Positions 24,865-32,253 of a stretch of DNA of 64,000 nucleotides are shown one piece after another. The stretch's first letter is position 1. Each line of letters opens with the position of its first letter. A program made the translations under genes and the position numbers. A model generated the notes under the pieces. The model was given only the letters and a program-made list of their open reading frames with translations. It made no database searches and was not told the DNA's origin. Origin of the DNA: Microbacterium sufflavum (GTDB lineage Bacteria > Actinomycetota > Actinomycetes > Actinomycetales > Microbacteriaceae); contig NZ_JAHWXK010000001.1 in assembly GCF_023091155.1 (NCBI RefSeq), positions 1,364,001 through 1,428,000 on the forward strand. The letters are read 5' to 3'.

Positions 24865-25623
24865 ATGCGACTCCAGAACAAGAAGGCCATCGTCACCGGC
24901 GGCGCGGGCGGCATCGGCCGTGCCACCTGCCTCGCGCTCGCGGCGGAGGGTGCCGCCGTCGCCGTGGTCGACCTGAACGCCGAGGCGGCCGAGGCCGTGG
25001 CCGCCGAGATCCGCGATGCCGGTGGCACGGCGGTCGCGGTCGCCGCCGACGTGTCCCGCGAGCCCGACATCGAGCGGGTCGTCGCGACCGCCGTGCAGGA
25101 GTTCGGCGGGGTCGACGTGGTGTTCAACAACGCCGGCATCATCCGCCGCCAGACCGCGGTCGAGATCGAGGTCGACGAGTGGGACCTCGTGTTCGGCGTG
25201 AACGTGCGCGCCATCTTCCTCATGTGCAAGCACGTCGTGCCGATCATGGAGGCCGCGGGCGGCGGCTCGATCGTCAACACCGGTTCGGGCTGGGGTCTGA
25301 AGGGCGGCGGCCGCGCCCTGTCGTACTGCGCGTCCAAGGGCGCCGTGGTGAACATGACCCGTGCGCTCGCGATCGACCACGGGCCTGCCGGCATCCGCGT
25401 GAACTCGGTCAACCCGGGCGACGTGAACACGGGCATGCTGCGGGATGAGGCGCGCCAGCTCGCGCAGGACGCAGACTCCTTCCTGGCCGAGGCCGCCGAC
25501 CGCCCGCTGCGCCGCATGGGCGAGCCAGAGGAGGTCGCGCAGGCCGTGGTGTGGCTCGCGAGCGACGACTCCTCCTACGTCACGGGCGCAGCCCTCGTGG
25601 TCGACGGCGGCGGCATCGCCTAG
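24865..25623 (+). CDS. short-chain dehydrogenase/reductase (SDR)
   Basis: 252 residues, classical SDR: cofactor motif TGGAGGIG (11-18), NNAG at 88-91, catalytic S141, Y154 and K158 (YCASK), and the C-terminal YVTGAALVVDGGGIA. D37 at the end of the second strand (VVDLN) favours NAD over NADP. It starts 17 bases after the AcoX-like gene behind GAAAGGA and ends the GH42 operon. It probably oxidises an alcohol or sugar derivative released by the upstream enzymes. The substrate is unknown. It converges on the VOC gene with 4 bases between stops. Confidence 0.92.
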   Translation: MRLQNKKAIVTGGAGGIGRATCLALAAEGAAVAVVDLNAEAAEAVAAEIRDAGGTAVAVAADVSREPDIERVVATAVQEFGGVDVVFNNAGIIRRQTAVEIEVDEWDLVFGVNVRAIFLMCKHVVPIMEAAGGGSIVNTGSGWGLKGGGRALSYCASKGAVVNMTRALAIDHGPAGIRVNSVNPGDVNTGMLRDEARQLAQDADSFLAEAADRPLRRMGEPEEVAQAVVWLASDDSSYVTGAALVVDGGGIA

Positions 25624-25627
25624 GCGC

Positions 25628-26020
25628 TCAGGCGGCCTTCAGCTGCACCAGCTGGATGAGGTTGCCGCAGGTGTCGTCGAGGACCGCGACCCAGGCGGTG
25701 CCGATGTCGGTCGGGGGCTGGGTGAACACGACGCCGTGTCGGGTCAGCCGCTCGTGCTCCGCCGCGAGGTCGTCCACGGCGAACTGCGCGAGCGGGATGC
25801 CGTCGTCCACGAGGGCGTCCCGGTAGGGCTTCACGGCGGGGTGGCCGGAGGGCTCGAGCAGCAGCTCGGGCCCGTCCGGGACCTCGGGTGAGGTGACCGT
25901 GAGCCACGCGGCGTCGCCGAGCGGGATGTCGTGCTTCTTCGTGAAGCCGAGCACGTTCGTGTAGAACGCGAGGGCCGCGCGCTGGTCGTCGACGAAGATG
26001 CTGGTCAGTTCGATTCTCAT
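25628..26020 (-). CDS. VOC family protein
   Basis: 130 residues with the VOC half-motifs IELTSIFVDDQRAALAFYTNVLGF and VAVLDDTCGNLIQLVQL. I start it at the ATG at 26020, which overlaps the ArsR stop as ATGA; an upstream in-frame start at 26044 lies inside arsR and is less likely. It is co-transcribed with the ArsR regulator, a common pairing in actinobacteria for detoxification proteins. The metal-binding pattern cannot be assigned with confidence and the substrate is unknown. Confidence 0.88.
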   Translation of the reverse strand: MRIELTSIFVDDQRAALAFYTNVLGFTKKHDIPLGDAAWLTVTSPEVPDGPELLLEPSGHPAVKPYRDALVDDGIPLAQFAVDDLAAEHERLTRHGVVFTQPPTDIGTAWVAVLDDTCGNLIQLVQLKAA

Positions 26021-26298
26021 GGGGTGCTCCGTTTCTGCGGCCACCGCTCGGCGATGCGGGCGAGGGGCTCGGGGTGGAAGTAGTGGAACTTGGAACGACC
26101 GCGCCGTGCGGTGGAGACGAGCCCGGCGGACTCGAGGACGGCGAGGTGCTGCGAGACGGCCTGACGCGTCGACGTCACGCCGTGTCGCATCGCCAGGGTG
26201 GTGCAGATCTCGAAGAGGGTCTGTCCGTCGCGCGCCGAGAGTTCGTCGAGGATGCGACGCCTCGTCTCGTCGTCGAGGGCGTGGAACAGATCGCTCAT
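26017..26298 (-). CDS. ArsR-family regulator of the VOC gene
   Basis: 93 residues: a compact winged helix (LFHALDDETRRRILDELSARDG, recognition helix STRQAVSQHLAVLESAGLVS, wing TARRGRSKFHYFHPEPL). There is no ArsR metal-site cysteine. The gene starts about seven bases from its -10 box, so its mRNA is probably leaderless. It precedes the VOC gene with an ATGA overlap. The promoter carries alternating CAAG/CTTG half-sites, suggesting autoregulation. Confidence 0.88.
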   Translation of the reverse strand: MSDLFHALDDETRRRILDELSARDGQTLFEICTTLAMRHGVTSTRQAVSQHLAVLESAGLVSTARRGRSKFHYFHPEPLARIAERWPQKRSTP

Positions 26299-26304
26299 GC
26301 CGTC

Positions 26305-26335
26305 ATAATAGGCAAGCCCTCACTTGCATATCAAG
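26305..26335 (-). promoter_or_regulatory. arsR-VOC promoter with CAAG/CTTG operator
   Basis: On the minus strand TTGATA (complement of 26329-26334), an 18-base spacer and TATTAT (complement of 26305-26310) form a clear promoter whose start point falls on the ATG at 26298. The spacer holds GCAAG-N6-CTTGC (26312-26327), followed by CTTG-N5-CAAG (26323-26335). An ArsR dimer bound there would block RNA polymerase. Confidence 0.65.
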
Positions 26336-26400
26336 AGGTGGATCCTCACGGCCGACCTCACGGAGGTGGACGCCCAGGACACTCGCGTAAAATCGGCACA

Positions 26401-27918
26401 ATGACCGATGCCCCCGACGCCACCCCCGACCTGGGCCCCGGCATCGACCCCGACGACCTCGCCACGACGCTGCGGGTGCTCCGCGAGCTGCACACGATCG
26501 ACAACGAGCACCCCGACTTCATCGCCGTGCGCCAGGCGACCGCCGCGATGTTCAAAGACGTCAAGCGCGTGCGCCGCAAGCAGATCCGCGATGCGATCGC
26601 CGAGGCCGACAAGGCCGTGGTCGCCCGCACCGCCACGGGCGCGCCCGACCGCATCGACGACGAGACCCGCGGCAACGACCTGGCGTCGAGCGTGGTCGAC
26701 GCCCCGATCGCGGGGGAGCTGCTCAAGCCGCGCAACTGCTACATCTGCAAGCAGCCGTACACGCTGGTCGACGCGTTCTACCACCAGCTGTGCCCGGATT
26801 GTGCGCGCTTCAGCCACGGCAAGCGCAACGCCCGCACCGACCTCACCGGCAAGCGCGCCCTGCTCACGGGCGGTCGCGCCAAGATCGGCATGCACATCGC
26901 GCTGCGGCTGCTGCGCGACGGGGCGCACACGACCATCACGACCCGGTTCCCGCGCGATGCCGTGCGCCGCTTCTCGGCCCTGCCCGACGCGAGCGACTGG
27001 CTGCACCGCCTGCGCGTGGTCGGCATCGACCTGCGCGACCCCGCCCAGGTGATCGGGCTCGCCGACTCGGTCGCCGCTCAGGGCCCGCTCGACATCCTCA
27101 TCAACAACGCCGCGCAGACCGTGCGCCGCTCACCGGGCGCGTACTCGCTGCTCGCCGACGCGGAGCTGCAGCCCCTGCCCGACGGGCCGCTGCCGGAGAT
27201 GGAGACCTTCGGCCACACCGCCGATCCGCATCCGCAGGCGCTGCAGGCATCGGTGGATGCGCACCCGCTGCTGTCGGTCGCGGCGCTCGGCGGCACGGTC
27301 GCGGAGCAGGGCGGGCAGGCGCTCACGGCCGAAGACCTCGCCCGGCTCGCGATGGCCCCCGGCTCGTCGTCGCTGGAGAAGCATGCGGACGGCACGGCGA
27401 TCGACGCGGGCGGGCTCGTGCCCGACGTGAACCGCGTCAACAGCTGGGTGCAGTCGGTCGACCAGGTGGATCCGCTGGAGATGCTGGAGGTGCAGCTCGC
27501 CAACACGACGGCGCCGTTCCTGCTGATCAGCCGTCTGCGCGCTTCGATGGCCGCGTCGTCCGCGCACCGGAAGTACGTGGTGAACGTGTCGGCGATGGAG
27601 GGGCAGTTCTCCCGCCGCTACAAGGGACCGGGCCATCCGCACACGAACATGGCGAAGGCCGCGCTGAACATGCTCACCCGCACCAGCGCGGGGGAGATGC
27701 TCGAGAAGGACGGCATCCTCATGACCGCCGTCGACACCGGCTGGATCACCGACGAGCGTCCGCATTACACGAAGGTCCGGCTGGCCGAAGAGGGCTTCCA
27801 CGCGCCGCTCGACCTGGTCGACGGCGCCGCCCGCGTGTACGACCCGATCGTGCGCGGCGAGGCGGGCGAGGACATCCACGGCGTCTTCCTGAAGGACTAC
27901 GAGCCCAGCCCCTGGTGA
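26401..27918 (+). CDS. zinc-ribbon-bearing SDR-fold protein lacking the catalytic tyrosine
   Basis: 505 residues. Residues 20-75 are a helical region. Four cysteines follow in a zinc-ribbon pattern (CYIC at 113-116, CPDC at 131-134). The SDR domain then starts with LLTGGRAKIGMHIALRLL (154-171) and has NNAAQTVRRSP. A long insertion of about 85 residues, rich in Ala/Gly/Pro, interrupts the fold. Where the SDR YxxxK motif should be, the sequence is TNMAK, with T415 in place of Tyr and K419 retained. Cofactor binding is probable, standard SDR catalysis doubtful. Function unknown. Translation starts at ATG 26401, 103 bases from the divergent arsR. Confidence 0.8.
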   Translation: MTDAPDATPDLGPGIDPDDLATTLRVLRELHTIDNEHPDFIAVRQATAAMFKDVKRVRRKQIRDAIAEADKAVVARTATGAPDRIDDETRGNDLASSVVDAPIAGELLKPRNCYICKQPYTLVDAFYHQLCPDCARFSHGKRNARTDLTGKRALLTGGRAKIGMHIALRLLRDGAHTTITTRFPRDAVRRFSALPDASDWLHRLRVVGIDLRDPAQVIGLADSVAAQGPLDILINNAAQTVRRSPGAYSLLADAELQPLPDGPLPEMETFGHTADPHPQALQASVDAHPLLSVAALGGTVAEQGGQALTAEDLARLAMAPGSSSLEKHADGTAIDAGGLVPDVNRVNSWVQSVDQVDPLEMLEVQLANTTAPFLLISRLRASMAASSAHRKYVVNVSAMEGQFSRRYKGPGHPHTNMAKAALNMLTRTSAGEMLEKDGILMTAVDTGWITDERPHYTKVRLAEEGFHAPLDLVDGAARVYDPIVRGEAGEDIHGVFLKDYEPSPW

Positions 27919-27931
27919 CCCTCCGGACGGC

Positions 27932-28351
27932 TCAGGCCCAGATGTCGGAGAGGGCGACGGGGGCGCTCGAGACCGGGCCGTACCCGGTGACGCTGGCGAC
28001 CGCGCGGAGCTGCGTGTACGCGCCGATCACGGACCGCGGGAGCGTGCTGGCGTAGTAGCCCGACGAGTTCGTCGACTGTCCCGTGTAGATCGTTTCCCAG
28101 CCGGAGGCTCCGTCGCCCTGGAAGTCGAACGTCTGCGTCAGATCGGCGGTGCCGGGGCGGGAGAGGGTGACCGTGCCCCAGGCGTAGTTCGCGTCGAGGG
28201 CGAAGGCGCTGAGCGTCAGCTCCGGGGTGCCGAGCGAGGCGGCTGCGGCGGGAGCAGCGGCAGAGAACGCGATGACCGGTGCGATCCACGCCGCGTGGAC
28301 GATCGTGCGGCGGGAGAGAGCACCGCGTTCGCGCGGCTTTTCGGGCATCAT
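27932..28351 (-). CDS. Tat-type secreted small protein
   Basis: 139 residues. The N-terminus has a twin-arginine signal (LSRRTIVHAAWIAPVIAFSAAAPAAAAS) with an AxA cleavage site near residue 38. The mature part, about 100 residues, is rich in Ser, Thr, Gly and aromatic residues with alternating beta-like strands (ELTLSAFALDANYAWGTVTLS). It resembles small exported beta-sandwich proteins, but I recognise no named family. It converges on the zinc-ribbon SDR gene and lies next to the van-like sensor kinase gene, with its own short upstream gap. Confidence 0.7.
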   Translation of the reverse strand: MMPEKPRERGALSRRTIVHAAWIAPVIAFSAAAPAAAASLGTPELTLSAFALDANYAWGTVTLSRPGTADLTQTFDFQGDGASGWETIYTGQSTNSSGYYASTLPRSVIGAYTQLRAVASVTGYGPVSSAPVALSDIWA

Positions 28352-28404
28352 GGCGAAACACTATCGCGCAGACGCGGTGCAGCGAGACCGCCGCGGCCCG
28401 GCGG

Positions 28405-29487
28405 TCAGCGCGGGTACGGGAGGGGGAACCACACCGTCACGACGAGGCCGCCCTCCGCGCGCGGCGTCAGCACCAGGGTGCCGCCGTGCGTCTCGGTGAT
28501 GCGCTGCACGATCGCCAGCCCGAGCCCCGCACCGGCGTGGTCGTCGCGCGTGCGCTCGGACCCGCGCTGGAACGGCTCCACCAGCGTCGCGATCCGGTGC
28601 TCCGACAGGCGCTCGCCCGTGTTCTCCACGACGAGCGCGACGGCCTGCGGCATCATGTGCGTGCGCACGGCCACCGCCCCGCCGCTGGGCAGGTTGTGCA
28701 CGATCGCGTTGAGCACCAGGTTCGTGACGAGCTGGGGCAGCAGGGCGGACGACCCGAGCATCGGCGCGGCGGCCCCACCCACCTCGACCGCGACCCCGCG
28801 GCGGTCGGCCAGGGGCAGCAGCGCCTCCACCGCCTCCTCGGCCAGCAGCGACAGGTCGACCAGCTGCCGCGGGAACGTGCGCTGCTCCGCACGGCTGAGC
28901 AGCAGCAGCGCCTCGGTCAGCGCGATCGCGCGCGTGTTCACCTCGCGCAGGCGGGCGATCAGCTCCTCCGCGTCGCGGTCGGGGTCGTCGCGGGCGACCT
29001 CGAGCAGCGTCTGCGAGATCGCGAGGGGCGTGCGCAGTTCGTGCGAGGCGTTCGCCGCGAACCGCTGCTGCTCGGCCACGTGCGCCTCGAGCTGCTCGAG
29101 CATGCCGTCGAACACGTCGGCGAGGTCGCGGAACTCGTCGCGCGGCCCCTCCAGGCGCACCCGATGCGACAGCGACCCCTGGGCGGCGAGGCGGGCGGCG
29201 TCGCTGATGCGTTCGAGGGGCGCCAGCATGCGTCCGGCGAGCAGCCAGCCGCCGCCGAGCCCGATCGCGAGCAGGGCGACCATGACCGCGATCGCCACCG
29301 GCACGAACGCGCGGATGAGGTCGGAGCGATTGGGCACGCGGATGTCGGCGATGATCTGCACGTCGGGGATGTACCGCAGCAGGTACAGCGCGACGGCCGC
29401 GAGCAGCAGCACCCCGGACACCACGACGATCCCGGCGTAGCTGAGGGTCAGCTTCAGCCGGGCGCTCATCCCCCGGCGCCTAGGCAT
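28405..29487 (-). CDS. VanS-like sensor histidine kinase
   Basis: 360 residues: two membrane spans (about 13-37 and 60-84) with a short extracytoplasmic loop, a HAMP linker (GRMLAPLERISDAARL), a dimerisation/phosphoacceptor region with H149 in ASHELRTPLAISQT, and an HATPase_c domain (NLVLNAIVHN, GAGLGLAIVQRI). The very small sensor loop suggests sensing within or near the membrane. It overlaps the response regulator gene by 8 bases and is divergent from the vanY-racemase-ligase operon, so a role in controlling cell-wall precursor genes is likely. Called VanS-like by context. Confidence 0.88.
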   Translation of the reverse strand: MPRRRGMSARLKLTLSYAGIVVVSGVLLLAAVALYLLRYIPDVQIIADIRVPNRSDLIRAFVPVAIAVMVALLAIGLGGGWLLAGRMLAPLERISDAARLAAQGSLSHRVRLEGPRDEFRDLADVFDGMLEQLEAHVAEQQRFAANASHELRTPLAISQTLLEVARDDPDRDAEELIARLREVNTRAIALTEALLLLSRAEQRTFPRQLVDLSLLAEEAVEALLPLADRRGVAVEVGGAAAPMLGSSALLPQLVTNLVLNAIVHNLPSGGAVAVRTHMMPQAVALVVENTGERLSEHRIATLVEPFQRGSERTRDDHAGAGLGLAIVQRITETHGGTLVLTPRAEGGLVVTVWFPLPYPR

Positions 29488-30151
29488 CAGCGTCTGCCTC
29501 GATCCGGTACCCCACGCCGGGAACGGTGCGGATGATGCCCGGCTCGCCCAGACGCTTGCGCAGCGACGACACCGTGATGCGCACGGCGTTCGTGAACGGG
29601 TCCGCGTTCTCGTCCCACGCGCGCTCCAGCAGCTCCTCGGCGCTGACCACGCCGCCCTGTGCGTCGACGAGCACCTCGAGCACCGCGAACTGCTTGCGGG
29701 TGAGGGCCACGTACCGGTCGTCGCGGTACACCTCGCGGCGGAACGGGTCGAGCCGGAGACCAGCGACCTCGAGCACGGGCGGCCGGGAGCGCTGGCGGCG
29801 GCGGTCGAGGGCCCGCAGGCGCAGCACCAGCTCCCGCAGCTCGAACGGCTTGGTGAGGTAGTCGTCCGCGCCGATCTCGAACCCGGTGGCCTTGTCGTCG
29901 AGCCGGTCGGCGGCGGTGAGCATGAGGATCGGGATGCCGCTGTCGGACGCGACGATCCACCGCGCGATGTCGTCGCCGGAGGGGCCGGGCACGTCGCGGT
30001 CGAGCACGGCGATGTCGTACGAGTTGATGCTCAACAGTTCCAGAGCGGTGTCGCCGTCGCCCGCGATGTCGGCCGCGATGGCCTCCAGGCGCAGCCCGTC
30101 GCGGACGGCCTCGGCGAGGTAGGGCTCGTCCTCGACGATCAGCACACGCAT
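29480..30151 (-). CDS. VanR-like OmpR-family response regulator
   Basis: 223 residues: receiver domain (VLIVEDEPYLAEAV, phosphoacceptor D51 in VLDRDVPG, K101 in YLTKPF) and a winged-helix DNA-binding domain (LTRKQFAVLEVLVDAQGG, VRITVSSLRKRLGEPG, TVPGVGYRIE). ATG 30151 begins right at the conserved MRVLIVEDE, although the frame is open upstream. It is the first gene of the RR-HK operon and lies 87 bases from divergent vanY. The palindrome at 30186-30205 between them is its probable binding site. Confidence 0.9.
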   Translation of the reverse strand: MRVLIVEDEPYLAEAVRDGLRLEAIAADIAGDGDTALELLSINSYDIAVLDRDVPGPSGDDIARWIVASDSGIPILMLTAADRLDDKATGFEIGADDYLTKPFELRELVLRLRALDRRRQRSRPPVLEVAGLRLDPFRREVYRDDRYVALTRKQFAVLEVLVDAQGGVVSAEELLERAWDENADPFTNAVRITVSSLRKRLGEPGIIRTVPGVGYRIEADADA

Positions 30152-30185
30152 GGCTGTGATCCTACGCACCGCGGTATATCGCGAA

Positions 30186-30205
30186 CGTATGCAAAAGCGC
30201 ATACG
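30186..30205. promoter_or_regulatory. palindrome between vanR-like and vanY-like genes
   Basis: CGTATGC-AAAAGC-GCATACG is a perfect 7-bp inverted repeat with a 6-base spacer, placed midway between the divergent response regulator and vanY starts. Its position makes it the best candidate operator for the VanR-like regulator. Confidence 0.6.
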
Positions 30206-30238
30206 CCTTCGCAACCGCGCGCTTCCTTCACTGGAACC

Positions 30239-30904
30239 ATGAACACCCGCACGAACCCCCGACCACCGCGGTCGCGTCGCCGTCGTCTCGGTGCGGCGCT
30301 GCTGGCGCTGGCCCTCGTCGTCCTCGGCGCGCTCGCGGTGCAGCAGTCGCTGGCCGCCGCCTCCGCCGACGCCGGACGGACCGTCCCGTCTCCGGCGCCG
30401 ACCCCGTTCCCCGATCTGTCTTCCGGCGGCGCGGGGACCGACCACGGCGATGCGGACGGCACGATCGCCGACGGTGACCAGCCGACCGTGTTCGACGTGG
30501 AGCGGCCGAGCGTCGGCAACCTCGACCCCGATCTGCTCGCCGCCCTGCAGCGGGCCGCGAGCGATGCCGAGGTCGACGGCGTCGGGTTCCGCGTGAACAG
30601 CGGCTGGCGTTCCGCCGAGCTGCAGGAGCGGATGCTGCAGGACGCGATCGCCGAGTACGGCTCGGAGGCGGAGGCGCGCCGCTGGGTCGCCACGCCGCAG
30701 ACCTCCGCGCACGTGTCCGGTGACGCGGTCGACCTGGGACCGCTGCCCGCACTCGACTGGCTGGCGCAGCGCGGCTGGCGCTACGGCCTGTGCCAGACCT
30801 ATGCGAACGAGTCCTGGCACTACGAGCTGCGCCCCGACGCTGCGGCGGACGGCTGCCCGCAGATGTATGCCGATCCCACCGAAGACCCGAGGATGCGCTC
30901 GTGA
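30239..30904 (+). CDS. vanY: VanY-like membrane-anchored D,D-carboxypeptidase
   Basis: 221 residues. A basic start and one membrane span (about 17-40) anchor a VanY-family zinc peptidase on the outside. The zinc and catalytic residues are visible: SAHVSGDAVDLG (H158, D165) and ESWHYE (E191, H194), with the substrate loop VNSGWRSAELQ. The reaction is removal of the terminal D-alanine from peptidoglycan precursors. Its stop overlaps the racemase start as GTGA. VanXY enzymes share these motifs, so dipeptidase activity cannot be excluded. Probably induced by the adjacent VanRS-like pair. Confidence 0.88.
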   Translation: MNTRTNPRPPRSRRRRLGAALLALALVVLGALAVQQSLAAASADAGRTVPSPAPTPFPDLSSGGAGTDHGDADGTIADGDQPTVFDVERPSVGNLDPDLLAALQRAASDAEVDGVGFRVNSGWRSAELQERMLQDAIAEYGSEAEARRWVATPQTSAHVSGDAVDLGPLPALDWLAQRGWRYGLCQTYANESWHYELRPDAAADGCPQMYADPTEDPRMRS

Positions 30905-32253
30905 CCCGGGTGACGGCCCGGGGCGTGCGCGACTCCGCCGTCGCCCCTGCTTCCGCGCCCGCGTCGGTCGGGCCGGCGTCGGTCGGGCCGGCGTCGGTCG
31001 CGCCCGCGTCTGTCGCGTCCGCGTCTGTCGCGTCCGCGTCTGTCGCATCCGCGCCGGCCGTTCCTGCGCCCGCCCATCCCGCGCCCGTCCGCCCTGCGCC
31101 TGCCCGGCCCAGGCGCGATGCCGCGCCCGTCTCCGTCCCCTCCGGTGTCCGTTCCACGCCGCCGTCCCGCCTCTCGCGCCCGCGGTTGTGTACGCTCCCG
31201 GAGGCCGTGGCGCAGAACGTGTCGCGCGTGCGGCAGTCGACGTCCGCGCAGATCATGGCCGTGGTCAAGGCCGACGGCTACGGGCACGGGGCGGTCGCGG
31301 TCGCCGAGGCTGCCGTCGCCGCGGGTGCGACGTGGCTCGGGGTGACCGACGTCGCCGAGGGCCGTGCGCTGCGAGCGGCCGGCCTGGCCGTCCCGATCCT
31401 GTCGTGGCTGAACCCGGGCGGGATCGACGCGGTCGCGGCCGCGCTCGACCGGATCGACGTGGCGGTGGGCTCCGTCGACGAGCTGCGGGCGCTGATCGCG
31501 GACGCGGTCGCCCCGGTGCGGGTGCACCTGCACCTCGACACCGGGATGGCGCGAGGGGGCTGCCCGCTCGCCGACTGGCCGGAGCTGCTGCGGCTGGCCA
31601 GGGCGGCGCGCGGCCGCGTCGAGGTGGTCGGGGTGATGGGGCATCTGCCGCGCGCGGATGAGGCCGATCCGGCCGCCAACGCCGCGGCGGTGCTGCGGAT
31701 GCGGCACGGCCGCGACGCGGTGCTCCGCGCCGGCTTCGGTCCGGTGCTCGTGCACCTCGCCGCGACCTCCGGCGCGCTGACCGATCCGGCGACGCACTTC
31801 GACCTGGTGCGCGTGGGGGCCGGGCTCGTCGGCATCGATCCATCGCTCACCACCGTGCTGACCGGCGCGGCGCGGTTCACCGCCGCGGTGGTGCACAGCG
31901 CGTTCGTGCCGGCGGGCACCGCGGTCGGGTACGGCGGCGCGCACGTGACGGATCGGGCGACCCACCTCGCGGTCGTGGGCGTCGGATACGCCGACGGCAT
32001 CCCGCGCGAGCTCGCGCCCGGTGCTGGCGTGGAGCTCGACGGCGGCAGGCACCCCGTCGTCGGGCGGGTGTCGATGGACCAGATCGTGATCGACACGGGA
32101 GCGACCGCGGTGCCCCGCGGGGCCGTCGCGACCGTGTTCGGACCGGAGGGCGGCGCGGTGCCGTCGGTGCAGGACTGGGCGAGGTGGGCGGGCACCATCC
32201 CGCACACCATCGTCACCGGCATCGGCCCGCGCGTGGAGAGGGGGATCGCATGA
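30901..32253 (+). CDS. alanine/serine racemase (VanT-like) with repeat-bearing N-terminal extension
   Basis: From GTG 30901 (GTGA overlap with vanY) the product is 450 residues. Residues 10-90 are a low-complexity Ala/Ser/Val/Pro extension containing six 5-residue repeats. The racemase domain begins at about 93 (RPRLCTLPEAVAQNVSRVRQ). The PLP lysine K123 is in AVVKADGYGHG, and RVSMDQIVID and VGYADGIPR are also present. It is a PLP-dependent racemase of alanine and possibly serine. VanT has a membrane domain at this end instead. A later start would delete part of the fold, so at least part of the extension is probably translated. Its stop overlaps the ligase as ATGA. Confidence 0.85.
   Translation: MTRVTARGVRDSAVAPASAPASVGPASVGPASVAPASVASASVASASVASAPAVPAPAHPAPVRPAPARPRRDAAPVSVPSGVRSTPPSRLSRPRLCTLPEAVAQNVSRVRQSTSAQIMAVVKADGYGHGAVAVAEAAVAAGATWLGVTDVAEGRALRAAGLAVPILSWLNPGGIDAVAAALDRIDVAVGSVDELRALIADAVAPVRVHLHLDTGMARGGCPLADWPELLRLARAARGRVEVVGVMGHLPRADEADPAANAAAVLRMRHGRDAVLRAGFGPVLVHLAATSGALTDPATHFDLVRVGAGLVGIDPSLTTVLTGAARFTAAVVHSAFVPAGTAVGYGGAHVTDRATHLAVVGVGYADGIPRELAPGAGVELDGGRHPVVGRVSMDQIVIDTGATAVPRGAVATVFGPEGGAVPSVQDWARWAGTIPHTIVTGIGPRVERGIA
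30961..31050 (+). repeat. six tandem 15-bp units within the racemase gene
   Basis: Six contiguous 15-bp units begin at 30961, 30976, 30991, 31006, 31021 and 31036. Units 1 and 2 are identical; the others differ at one to a few bases. Each unit encodes ASVGP, ASVAP or ASVAS, so gain or loss of a unit keeps the frame and only changes linker length. Confidence 0.9.

Noticed and set aside
30961..31050. CRISPR-like repeat
   Set aside because: The units are contiguous 15-mers without spacers and lie inside a coding frame, so this is a coding minisatellite.
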